A stretch of 64,000 nucleotides of DNA from Massilia sp. NR 4-1. GTDB lineage: Bacteria; Pseudomonadota; Gammaproteobacteria; Burkholderiales; Burkholderiaceae_D. Under the pieces are notes generated by a model. The model was not told the DNA's origin, did not search any database, and saw only the letters and a program-made list of their open reading frames with translations. Within the stretch, counting starts at the first letter, position 1; every line of letters begins with the position of its first letter. The stretch covers positions 558,001 through 622,000 of the forward strand of contig NZ_CP012201.1 in assembly GCF_001191005.1 (NCBI RefSeq), in the 5' to 3' direction. Below are positions 24,444 through 32,722 of this stretch, in pieces. A program made the position numbers and the translations under genes.

Positions 24444-25879
24444 ACGATCCTTCCCCCAGTAGGCGCAGCGTCATTCCGCTGGTGCCACAGGTAGAATTCG
24501 ACGCCGCCCTGGTGCGGCGCATGAGCAAGAACGGTCCGCGCTATACCTCGTATCCGACGGCGGACCGCTTTATTCCGAACTTCGGTCCGGCCGACTACCG
24601 CGCCGCGGTAGCGCGCAGCCGGGGCGGCATGGAACACGGCCTGTCGCTGTATGTGCACATCCCGTTCTGCGCCTCGCTGTGCTACTACTGCGGCTGCAAC
24701 AAGATCATCACGCAGGACCGCACGAAGTCGGTGCAGTACCTGCAGTACCTGGAGAAGGAAGCCGATCTGCAGGCGGCCTTGTTCGCGGGCCGCAACCGTG
24801 TCGAGCAGCTGCATTTCGGCGGCGGCACGCCTACCTTCCTCGACGATGAGCAGATGTCGAACCTGCTGGCCGGCCTGCGCGCACGCTTCCGCTTCGCGCC
24901 GGATGAGAAGGGCGAATACTCGATCGAAGTCGATCCGCGCACCGTCTCGGCGCTGCGCATCCACACGCTGCGCCGCCAGGGCTTCAACCGCATCAGCCTG
25001 GGCATCCAGGACTTCGATCCGAACGTGCAGCGCGCCGTCAACCGCGTGCAGTCGGAACGCCAGATCCTGCATGTGATGCGCGCCGCCCGTTCGGCCGGTT
25101 TCCGCTCCATCAGCGTCGACCTGATCTACGGCTTGCCGCTGCAGACGGTGCAGACCATGAGCGCCACGCTGGACAAGGTGATCGCCGCCAACCCCGACCG
25201 CATCGCCGTCTACAACTACGCCCACCTGCCGCATCTGTTCAAGTCGCAGCGCCTGATCGAAAGCTCGCAGCTGCCGACGCCGGAAGCCAAGCTGGAAATG
25301 CTCGGCCTGTGCATCAAGAAGCTGAACGAAGCCGGCTACGTCTACATCGGCATGGACCATTTCGCCAAGCCGGAAGACGATCTGGCCCTGGCCCAGCGCG
25401 AAGGCCGCCTGCACCGCAACTTCCAGGGCTATTCGACCCACGCCAACGCCGATATGGTGGCGCTGGGCGTGTCGTCCATCAGCGCCGTGGGCGGCTGCTA
25501 CAGCCAGAACGAGAAAACCCTGGCCGCCTACTACAACCGTCTCGATCGCGGCGAACTGCCGATCGCGCGCGGCATCTCCCTGAACCAGGAAGACCTGCTG
25601 CGGCGCGACATCATCGGCCGCCTGATGTGCGACTTTGAACTCGATTTCGACACCGTGGCGCTGCCCGAAGGCCTGTCCTTCGAACAGTGCTTCGCCTCCG
25701 AGCTGGAACAGCTGCGGCAATTGGAGGAGCAAGGCCTGCTCAGTGTGAGCGAACGCAGCATGAAGGTGAAGATGCGGGGACGCCTGCTGATCCGGAATAT
25801 CTGCATGGTGTTCGACCAGTATCTGTCGGCCGTGCGGATGGAAGGCCCGGCGCCGTTGCGTTACTCGACAACGATTTAA
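24437..25879 (+). CDS. hemN: Oxygen-independent coproporphyrinogen III dehydrogenase
   Basis: A 480-residue radical SAM enzyme that oxidatively decarboxylates coproporphyrinogen III to protoporphyrinogen IX without O2. The motif is C78-ASL-C82-YY-C85-G-C87, preceded by SLYVHIPF; the extra C87 is typical of HemN. It makes the heme needed by NarI, NirK and qNor under anoxia. The ATG at 24437 overlaps the narK2 stop (ATGCTGA); a much longer open frame upstream is antisense-like noise. The DNR-like regulator gene follows after nine bases. Confidence 0.94.
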   Translation: MLNDPSPSRRSVIPLVPQVEFDAALVRRMSKNGPRYTSYPTADRFIPNFGPADYRAAVARSRGGMEHGLSLYVHIPFCASLCYYCGCNKIITQDRTKSVQYLQYLEKEADLQAALFAGRNRVEQLHFGGGTPTFLDDEQMSNLLAGLRARFRFAPDEKGEYSIEVDPRTVSALRIHTLRRQGFNRISLGIQDFDPNVQRAVNRVQSERQILHVMRAARSAGFRSISVDLIYGLPLQTVQTMSATLDKVIAANPDRIAVYNYAHLPHLFKSQRLIESSQLPTPEAKLEMLGLCIKKLNEAGYVYIGMDHFAKPEDDLALAQREGRLHRNFQGYSTHANADMVALGVSSISAVGGCYSQNEKTLAAYYNRLDRGELPIARGISLNQEDLLRRDIIGRLMCDFELDFDTVALPEGLSFEQCFASELEQLRQLEEQGLLSVSERSMKVKMRGRLLIRNICMVFDQYLSAVRMEGPAPLRYSTTI

Positions 25880-25888
25880 GGATTTGCT

Positions 25889-26563
25889 ATGGATAAGACC
25901 AAGATCAAGGTACAGGCATTCTTAGCCCGCGTACCCCTGTTTAACTCGATGCGTCCCGAAGAACTGGACCGCATCGCGCTGGGAACCACCGAGTGCCATG
26001 TGGCGCGCGGCGAGACCATCTTCCAGCGTGGCGATCCCTGCGTCGGCTTCCACGCCGTGGTGTATGGCCAGGTTAAGCTGTCCTTCGTGTCGGTCAACGG
26101 CGCCGAGAAAGTGATCGAACTGGTCGGCCCCGGCCACAGCTTCGGCGAGGCGCTGATGTTCATGGGCAGTCCCTATATCGTGTCGGCCCAGGCCATGGCC
26201 GATTCGCTGCTCCTGCATGTGGCCAAGCCCACCATCTTCCGCGAAATCCAGAACGACCCCGGCTTCGCCTGCAAGATGCTGGCGGGCCTGAGCCAGCGCA
26301 TGCACGCCCTGATGTGCGACCTGGAATCGTATTCCCTGCGTTCCGGCACCCAGCGCGTCAGCGCCTACCTGCTCAAAGAGCAGCCGGGCAGCACCGAGAT
26401 CACGCTGCCGGTCGCCAAGGCTGTCCTGGCCTCGCGCCTGAACCTGACGCCTGAGCACTTCTCGCGCATCATGTCGGAGCTGAGTGGCCAGCAGCTGATT
26501 TCCTTCAAAGGACGGCGCGTCACCATCCTCGATCCGGACAAACTGCGTCTCTGCGCGGGCTGA
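25889..26563 (+). CDS. dnr: CRP/FNR-family regulator of the DNR/NnrR type
   Basis: A 224-residue protein with an N-terminal cyclic-nucleotide-binding-type sensor domain (about 10-125; LARVPLFNSMRPEELDRIAL, GHSFGEALMFMG), a long dimer helix and a C-terminal winged helix (about 150-215; VLASRLNLTPEHFSRIMSEL). There is no N-terminal cysteine cluster, so it is not a classical FNR. It fits the DNR/NnrR group, which senses NO through heme and binds FNR-like boxes. Such boxes occur upstream of ubiU, the hemerythrin gene and nrdD here. Linked to hemN (nine bases) and a chemoreceptor gene (seven bases). Confidence 0.8.
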   Translation: MDKTKIKVQAFLARVPLFNSMRPEELDRIALGTTECHVARGETIFQRGDPCVGFHAVVYGQVKLSFVSVNGAEKVIELVGPGHSFGEALMFMGSPYIVSAQAMADSLLLHVAKPTIFREIQNDPGFACKMLAGLSQRMHALMCDLESYSLRSGTQRVSAYLLKEQPGSTEITLPVAKAVLASRLNLTPEHFSRIMSELSGQQLISFKGRRVTILDPDKLRLCAG

Positions 26564-26570
26564 GGTGGGC

Positions 26571-28295
26571 ATGCTGAATAATCTGAAGCATCTGACGATA
26601 CGGATGCGGCTTGCGTTCGTCATCACCTTTCTTTCCGTACTGCTGGTGGCGGGCGGCATCGTCGGTCTGGTCAGCCTGGCGGCGGCCAATAATGCGCTGC
26701 GCGCCAATTACGAAGACCGCATGCTGCCCATGGCGAAGCTGGACCAGATCGTAAGGCTGGTGCTGAGCAACCAGCTCTCCATCGCCCAGTCGGTGGATGC
26801 CGAGCCTGCGCAGGTTGAAAGCGAAATGCGCCAGGTCGAGCAGCGCATGCGCGAGATCGGCGATCTGACCGCGACCTATATGGCCAGCGGCCTGACCGAG
26901 GAAGAGGGCAAGCTGGCGCGCGAATTCGTCGCCGCGCGCGGCCTGTTCGTGGCGCAAGGCCTGAAACCGGCCATCGCCGCCTTGCGCGCCCAGGACCACG
27001 CCCTGGCCCGCAGCCTGGCACATGGCCCGATCCGCGACTATTTCGCCCCCATGCGCAAGCATGTGGATGCCCTGATGCAGTTGCAACTGAACGAGGCGAA
27101 GAAGGAATTCGAGAACACCCAGACCATTTACCAGCGCGTGCGTGCCAGTTGTCTGGTCGCCATCGCCTTTGGCCTGCTGCTGTCGGGCGTGATCGGCATC
27201 CTGCTGCAGCGGGCCATCGTGCGGCCGCTGGACAAGGCGGTGCGCGTGGCGCGTGCCGTGGCCGAAGGTGATCTGACCCAGCATATCGAAGTTCACGCCA
27301 AGGATGAAACCGGCCAGCTGATTTCTTCGCTGAAGGATATGAACGGCAGCCTGGCGCGCATCGTCGGCGACGTGCGCGACGGCACCGATGCCATCGCCAG
27401 CGCCGCGCGCGGCATCGCCCAGGAAAACGCCGACCTGGCCCTGCGCACCGAACAGCAGGCCGCCGCGCTGGAGCAGACCGCCGCCTCGATGGCCCAGCTC
27501 ACCGTGACCGTGCGCCAGAACGGCAGCAGCGCTCAGCAGGCCGACCAGCTGGCGCAGTCGGCATCGGCCGTGGCGCAGAAGGGCGGCGCCGTGGTCGAAC
27601 AGGTGGTGCAGACCATGGGCTCGATCAACCAGTCCGCCGCCCGCATTGCCGACATCATCGGCGTGATCGACAACATCGCCTTCCAGACCAATCTCCTGGC
27701 GCTCAATGCCGCCGTGGAAGCGGCGCGTGCCGGAGAACAGGGCAGGGGCTTTGCCGTGGTGGCCAGCGAAGTACAGCAGCTGGCGCAGCAGTCGGCCAAG
27801 GCGGCTGGCCAGATCCGCGAACTGATCACCGAATCGCGCCAGCAGGCCATCGCCGGCGCGCAGCTTGCCGACCAAGCCGGCGGCACCATGTCCGACATCC
27901 TGAGCAGCGTGGAGCAGGTGACGGAGATCATGCGCGGCATCAGCGACGCCAGCCGCGACCAGACCGCCGGCATCGAGCAGGTCAACAACGCCATCAGCAG
28001 CATGGACCAGGGCACGCGTGAAAACACGGCGCGGGTGGAAGAAGTGGCAGCTGCCGCGCAGGCATTGCAGGAACAGGCCGACCGCCTGCGCGGCGTGGTG
28101 GCGGTATTCCGCTTGAACACCGGCGGCACGGTGGCTCCCGCGCCACGCAAGGCCGGCCAGCCGCTCAGCCGCAGCAAGCGTGCGGCGGCCATGGCGCAAG
28201 CCGGCGCCACCATCCAGGCCTTTGGCGACGCCAGCGCGCTGCTGTCGCGCAAATCCGCCACCCAGCGCGCCGCGCCGGCGGCAGACATGGAGTAG
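26571..28295 (+). CDS. Methyl-accepting chemotaxis protein
   Basis: A 574-residue chemoreceptor. TM1 at about 10-32; a periplasmic four-helix-bundle domain (about 35-185) with many charged residues; TM2 near 190-210 (LVAIAFGLLLSGVIGILL); a HAMP domain (about 212-265); then a signalling domain with the hairpin tip IAFQTNLLALNAAVEAARAG. The start at 26571 has GAGG five bases before it. It begins seven bases after the regulator gene and ends two bases before the carbonic anhydrase gene, so it appears to be part of the narK-hemN-dnr transcript. The ligand is unknown; taxis to nitrogen oxides or an energy signal is an inference from position. Confidence 0.88.
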   Translation: MLNNLKHLTIRMRLAFVITFLSVLLVAGGIVGLVSLAAANNALRANYEDRMLPMAKLDQIVRLVLSNQLSIAQSVDAEPAQVESEMRQVEQRMREIGDLTATYMASGLTEEEGKLAREFVAARGLFVAQGLKPAIAALRAQDHALARSLAHGPIRDYFAPMRKHVDALMQLQLNEAKKEFENTQTIYQRVRASCLVAIAFGLLLSGVIGILLQRAIVRPLDKAVRVARAVAEGDLTQHIEVHAKDETGQLISSLKDMNGSLARIVGDVRDGTDAIASAARGIAQENADLALRTEQQAAALEQTAASMAQLTVTVRQNGSSAQQADQLAQSASAVAQKGGAVVEQVVQTMGSINQSAARIADIIGVIDNIAFQTNLLALNAAVEAARAGEQGRGFAVVASEVQQLAQQSAKAAGQIRELITESRQQAIAGAQLADQAGGTMSDILSSVEQVTEIMRGISDASRDQTAGIEQVNNAISSMDQGTRENTARVEEVAAAAQALQEQADRLRGVVAVFRLNTGGTVAPAPRKAGQPLSRSKRAAAMAQAGATIQAFGDASALLSRKSATQRAAPAADME

Positions 28296-28297
28296 CT

Positions 28298-29062
28298 ATG
28301 GAAGATATCGAAAAATTCGTGCGTGGTTTCAGCCGCTTCCAGGAACAGTATTTCAGCGACCCGCAAACCATTTACGACACTCTGCGCGACGGCCAGCATC
28401 CCACCACGCTGCTGATCGGCTGCTGCGATTCACGCGTCGACCCCATGCTGCTGACCGGCAGCGATCCGGGCGATATGTTCGTGGTGCGCAATATCGCCAA
28501 TCTGGTGCCGCCTTGCACGCCGGCGGCGCCGCCCGGCGTCAGCTCGGCCATCGAATTCGCCGTCTGCAATCTGCAGGTGGCGCGCGTGATCGTGCTGGGC
28601 CACGCCCGCTGCGGCGGGATCCGCGCCCTGATGTCGCCCGGCGCGCCGGTGGCCGAAACCGATTTCGTCGGCCAGTGGATGCGCATCGCCGAACCGGTGG
28701 CGCGCCGCGTCAAGCACGAGCTGGCGCATCGCAGCCTGGAACACCAGCACACCGCCTGCGAACAGGCCAGCATCCTGCAGTCGCTGGAAAACCTGCTGAC
28801 CTATCCCTGGGTCAAGCGCCGTGTCGAACAAGGCTCGCTGAAACTGCACGGCTGGTACTTCGATATGCAGAGCGGCGCGTTGATGGCTTATTCCGCGCGC
28901 CAGGAGCGCTTCCTGCCGCTGGTCTGTCCGATCGAGCGCAAGGTCGGCCCGCCGGCCCGCAGTCCGGAACATGGCGGACCGGCTGTTGCGGAGCAGGGCG
29001 CCGGCAGCGCCGGCCAGGCGGGCGGCTGCGGCGCCGGCGCTTCCTGCACCTGCACCGGCTGA
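28298..29062 (+). CDS. Beta-class carbonic anhydrase with Cys-rich C-terminal tail
   Basis: A 254-residue enzyme for CO2/bicarbonate interconversion. Zinc and active-site residues are C42, D44 and R46 (IGCCDSRVDP) and H102 with C105 (LGHARCGG). The catalytic domain ends near residue 217. It is followed by about 35 Gly/Ala-rich residues that close with GGCGAGASCTCTG, three cysteines in a tail the family usually lacks. It starts two bases after the chemoreceptor stop. Its tie to denitrification is unclear; bicarbonate supply or metal binding by the tail are possibilities. Confidence 0.9.
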   Translation: MEDIEKFVRGFSRFQEQYFSDPQTIYDTLRDGQHPTTLLIGCCDSRVDPMLLTGSDPGDMFVVRNIANLVPPCTPAAPPGVSSAIEFAVCNLQVARVIVLGHARCGGIRALMSPGAPVAETDFVGQWMRIAEPVARRVKHELAHRSLEHQHTACEQASILQSLENLLTYPWVKRRVEQGSLKLHGWYFDMQSGALMAYSARQERFLPLVCPIERKVGPPARSPEHGGPAVAEQGAGSAGQAGGCGAGASCTCTG

Positions 29063-29076
29063 GGTGGTGGCCGTCC

Positions 29077-29508
29077 ATGAAAACCACGCTGCGTACTTAT
29101 GCCATGCAGCTGGCCGCCATCGGCGCGGTCCTGCTGCTGGCTTTCTGGCAGACGCCAGCCGGGGATAGCCAGGCGGCGGCCGTCTCCGCGCCGTCCGATA
29201 TGCGCTGCACCCCGCATGGCCAGATCCATTACCGGGGCGCGGCCCCCAGCTTCCACTGCGACCTGGCCGAAATGTTCGCCCTCGCATCGGCCCAGGAACA
29301 GCGCGGCCATATCAGCACCATGTTCGTACGCGATAGCGGGGCGGCCGGCGAGCATTGGATTCCGGCTGCGCAGGCACAATACATCGGCCGCCAGCCGCGC
29401 CAGCCCTTGCTGGCCTTCGCAGACAAGCGGCACGCGCTGGACTACGCCAGCCGCAATGGCATCCAGACCATGCCCTACAGCCTGGCCCTGCTGGGCATCC
29501 GCGACTGA
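29077..29508 (+). CDS. Membrane-anchored NosL-like protein
   Basis: A 143-residue protein with an N-terminal membrane anchor or signal (TYAMQLAAIGAVLLLAFWQ). The rest resembles NosL: a cysteine region (MRCTPHG, PSFHCDLAEMF), a central strand with FVRDS, then WIPAAQAQYIG and LLAFADKRHALDYASRNG, which recall NosL blocks. NosL binds Cu(I) and serves N2O reductase. The lipobox of true NosL is not evident, and no nosZ is present in this window. It begins 15 bases after the carbonic anhydrase gene. Copper delivery to NirK is a possible role, by inference. The assignment is moderate. Confidence 0.5.
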   Translation: MKTTLRTYAMQLAAIGAVLLLAFWQTPAGDSQAAAVSAPSDMRCTPHGQIHYRGAAPSFHCDLAEMFALASAQEQRGHISTMFVRDSGAAGEHWIPAAQAQYIGRQPRQPLLAFADKRHALDYASRNGIQTMPYSLALLGIRD

Positions 29509-29616
29509 CGCTGCCGCCGGAGCTGGCTGCGGCACGCGGCGCATCTCATTAAACTCCCTCCACCAGACAAAACTGTATACTCTGTGCCATCGCTTTCACG
29601 ATGAAATGGAGATGCT

Positions 29617-32559
29617 TTGCCGCGTGTGTTCCTGGCCTTTTTTCTTTGCTGCCTCTCCCTTGCCGTCCATGCGGCACCCACGGCTGATAAGGAATCCTAC
29701 GAGCGGCGCCGCTGGACGCTGGCGGACGGCGCGCCGCAGCAGGTGACTACCCTGGCCCAGACGACGGATGGCATGCTGTGGTTTGCCTCGCCGAACGGGA
29801 TCTATACTTTCGACGGCATCCGCTTCCGGCGTGCGACCGCCATTTATGGCCAGCGCATTCCCTCGGTCAATATCTCAGCCATGAGGGAGGTGCCTGGCGG
29901 CTTGGCCCTGGCCTATCAGTTCGGCGGCGTGAGTATTTTCACCCGTTCGGGCGCCACGCACTATGTGGCCGGCAAGGATTACCCGTCCGGTTCGACGCAA
30001 AGTCTCACCGTCGACAAGCAAGGCGTTCTGCATGCGCTGACCAGTTCCGGCTTGGTGCGTCTACGCCAGGGACGCTGGGAACCATTCGGCCAGGATAAGT
30101 CTTTGCCAGGCTTGATCTCGCATATCAAATTCGACAGCGACGGTACTTTATGGGCCAACATCAATCAGGGCTACTACGCCATGCCGCGCGGTGCGGACAG
30201 TTTTCGCCATGTCCTCGATCTGAATCCGGTGAAAACGGCTTCCGTGGGCGGACGCGTGATTGCGCTGCTGCCAGGCACCGGCTTCATGGAACTGTCCGCA
30301 TCCCAGGCGCCCCGGCTGATCCGGGTCGATGAACCCGAGCGCTACAAACACTTTCTGTTCAAGGGGCCGCATGGCAGCCTGTGGACCGCGCGCGACAATG
30401 GCTTTGCGCGCATGGCATATAGGCCGGACGGCGTGCTGCATGCGGTTGAGGTTTTTGCCAACGACAGCCGATCGGATGGCATTCCGCTGGGCGCTTATCT
30501 GGACCGGGAAGCTAATCTGTGGGTCACCACGATGGATGGGGTGGAGCGCTACCGGCGCCACCGCCTCCATCTGGCCGATACTCCCAGTGAGGGCTATTAC
30601 TGGCTGGCGCAGCGCGGGATGGGCGATGAACTATGGCTGGGCGGCGAGAATGCGCCACTCGCCAGGATGGGGAGCGATGGCGTCATGCTGCCAATGGAGG
30701 CAAACAAGCCTGCCGTCCTTTATCGCCAGGCCGACGATCATGTCTGGGTTGCCAGCAAGCCCTGGCTCTGGGAGTACCATGGCAAGGAAGTGCGCCGCTG
30801 GGAGATGCCGCCAGAACTGGCCGGACGGCGCGATATCCAGAGCATGACCGCCGACCGCCATGGCCAGCTGCTGGTATCCATCATCCGCAGTGGACTATGG
30901 CGCTTCAGCGAGGGGCATTGGACGCGGGACGAAAGGCTGAGCGGTATCGCCGATGCGACGCCCATCGGCATGCTGACCACGACCAGCGGCCGGACCTGGC
31001 TAGGCTTTAGCGGGAACCGCCTCGGCGAGTTGATGGACTCCGGCGTCAAGCTGCTAGCCTCTGATGCCGGTCTCAAAATCGGCAATATACTGAGCCTGTT
31101 CGAGCACCGGGGCCGGCTGCTGGCCGGCGGCGATTTCGGCGTGGCCTGGATCGATGGCGGCAGAGCGCATGCTTTGCAACCCAAGCGTAAGGAGAGCTTC
31201 CGCCGCACAACCGGCATGGTCAGTGACGCGATGGGCGATCTATGGCTGCACGGCGACGATGGCCTGTTCCGCGTGATGGCCGGGGAGCTGGAGCGCTTCT
31301 GGCGCGCTCCGCGCCAGGCCGTCGAATGGGAATTGTTCAATTTCGAAGATGGTTTGCATGGACTGGCCGCAGCGATCCGTCCACTGCCATCGCTGGCGGT
31401 GGCGAACGGCGGGCGCATTTACTACGCCACCTTTTCCCAGGTGGGCTGGATCGATCCGGCAGCGATCAGCCGCAATCCGCGTCCGCCCAGCGTCATCATC
31501 GAGCAGCTGCGGGCCGGCCAGAATGCCTATGAACCGGCGAACGGCATGCAGCTGCCCGAGCGCACCACCGCCGTCGATATCGGCTTCACGGCGACCGCCT
31601 TATCCATTCCCGAACGGGTGCGCCTGCGCTACCGGCTGGATGGCGTGGATGCCGACTGGCGCGAAGTCGAGCGCGACCGCAGCGCCCATTACACCAACCT
31701 GGCCCCCGGCCAGTATCGCTTCCGCGTCATCGCCGCCAACGAGGACGGGGTATGGAATATGACAGGGGCCGAGCTGCGTTTCGAGATCAAGCCCGCTGTA
31801 TGGCAAACCGCCTGGTTCCGCGTGCTGGCGGCCCTGATCGCGCTGGCCGTGATGGTCTGGCTGTACCGCTGGCGTGTGGCTGTGCTGCGCCGCCGTGCCG
31901 GGGAACAGGCTGCGGCGCGGCTGGACGCGACGCTGAATGAACGCGAACGCATCGCGCGCTCCCTGCATGACAATCTGCTGCAGGGCGTACAGGCGCTGCT
32001 GCTGCGCTTCCAGCTGGTGCAGGTGCGGCTGAAGGACGAACCGGAAACGCAAAAACTGCTGGACCGGGCTTTGAGCGACGCCGAATGGCTGGTCGAGAAC
32101 ACGCGCGACGAGGTGGTGGCGCTGCGCCGCGAACCGCAAAGCAGCACCTTGCTCACAGAGTTGTATGAGGCTGTCGTCAAGGTGGCGCCCGAGGCGGGCA
32201 AGCTGCTGCATCTCTCGACGGCGGGCGAGCCGCGCCCCTTGCGCTGCGAGGCGGCGGAGGAAATGTTTTATGTCTTGCGCGAGGCTGTCCTGAACAGCGT
32301 CCAGCATGCGCGCGCCAGCCGCATCGCCGTGCAGCTGCGCTTTACGATGGACGCGGTGGAATGCCAGGTGCGCGACGACGGCATCGGCATCGCGCCCGAG
32401 ATCGCGCAAGCTGGCCTGGCCGGCCACTGGGGCATTATCGGTATGCGCGAACGGATTGCCCGCGTCGGCGGCGAGATCAGCATCGCCCCGCGCATCGAGG
32501 GCGGCGTGGCGGTGCGCTTCACGCTGCCCGCCAGGGTGGCGTATCAAAATACCAAATGA
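29617..32559 (+). CDS. Large sensor histidine kinase with periplasmic beta-propeller and Y_Y_Y domain
   Basis: A 980-residue hybrid-type sensor. Signal peptide 1-19. Repeated blade-like segments (about 35-600; TTDGMLWFASPNGIYTFDG, DSDGTLWANINQGYY) form the two-component propeller. A Y_Y_Y immunoglobulin-like domain (about 655-725) precedes one membrane helix (about 731-755). The cytoplasmic kinase is of the NarX/DesK type, with phospho-acceptor H784 (SLHDNLLQG) and an HATPase domain ending in GIIGMRERIARVGG. It starts with TTG after GGAG; an ATG five bases earlier is in another frame. No response regulator gene is adjacent. A hairpin (32565-32593) follows, then narG. The signal is unknown. 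Confidence 0.87.
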   Translation: MPRVFLAFFLCCLSLAVHAAPTADKESYERRRWTLADGAPQQVTTLAQTTDGMLWFASPNGIYTFDGIRFRRATAIYGQRIPSVNISAMREVPGGLALAYQFGGVSIFTRSGATHYVAGKDYPSGSTQSLTVDKQGVLHALTSSGLVRLRQGRWEPFGQDKSLPGLISHIKFDSDGTLWANINQGYYAMPRGADSFRHVLDLNPVKTASVGGRVIALLPGTGFMELSASQAPRLIRVDEPERYKHFLFKGPHGSLWTARDNGFARMAYRPDGVLHAVEVFANDSRSDGIPLGAYLDREANLWVTTMDGVERYRRHRLHLADTPSEGYYWLAQRGMGDELWLGGENAPLARMGSDGVMLPMEANKPAVLYRQADDHVWVASKPWLWEYHGKEVRRWEMPPELAGRRDIQSMTADRHGQLLVSIIRSGLWRFSEGHWTRDERLSGIADATPIGMLTTTSGRTWLGFSGNRLGELMDSGVKLLASDAGLKIGNILSLFEHRGRLLAGGDFGVAWIDGGRAHALQPKRKESFRRTTGMVSDAMGDLWLHGDDGLFRVMAGELERFWRAPRQAVEWELFNFEDGLHGLAAAIRPLPSLAVANGGRIYYATFSQVGWIDPAAISRNPRPPSVIIEQLRAGQNAYEPANGMQLPERTTAVDIGFTATALSIPERVRLRYRLDGVDADWREVERDRSAHYTNLAPGQYRFRVIAANEDGVWNMTGAELRFEIKPAVWQTAWFRVLAALIALAVMVWLYRWRVAVLRRRAGEQAAARLDATLNERERIARSLHDNLLQGVQALLLRFQLVQVRLKDEPETQKLLDRALSDAEWLVENTRDEVVALRREPQSSTLLTELYEAVVKVAPEAGKLLHLSTAGEPRPLRCEAAEEMFYVLREAVLNSVQHARASRIAVQLRFTMDAVECQVRDDGIGIAPEIAQAGLAGHWGIIGMRERIARVGGEISIAPRIEGGVAVRFTLPARVAYQNTK

Positions 32560-32564
32560 AAAAG

Positions 32565-32593
32565 GATGGCGGCCGCCCCGCAAGGCCGCCATC
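32565..32593 (+). terminator. Hairpin between the sensor kinase and narG
   Basis: A 10-bp perfect stem GATGGCGGCC / GGCCGCCATC with a nine-base loop begins six bases after the kinase stop. There is no T-run. It likely separates the kinase transcript from the nar operon promoter. Confidence 0.6.
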
Positions 32594-32596
32594 GAG

Positions 32597-32630
32597 CTAG
32601 TCACAAATAGCTAGTCGCCCTAGTACTTCT
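32597..32630 (+). promoter_or_regulatory. NarL-like dyad cluster upstream of narG
   Basis: CTAGT-N8-GCTAG spans 32597-32614, with core TAGTCAC-AA-ATAGCTA (32598-32613). A further CTAG follows at 32620-32623, and TACTTCT (32624-32630) is a perfect NarL heptamer (TACYYMT). The dyad centre lies about 117 bases before narG. A -10-like TAGACT at 32681 has the same distance from the dyad as the candidate -10 of narK1. Confidence 0.5.
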
Positions 32631-32722
32631 CGAGCCGCTGCATCAACTTCTTGCGGATTCCCACAGCTTGACCTCCTGCGTAGACTGGCCTCATTGATGG
32701 TGGACCGCATTTAGGAGGCAGC

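Noticed and set aside
32631..32722. FNR box search between the NarL-like dyad and narG
   Set aside because: Only half-sites (ATCAA at 32642, TTGAT at 32694) without correct spacing. No credible FNR/DNR box is visible, nor is one ahead of narK1.
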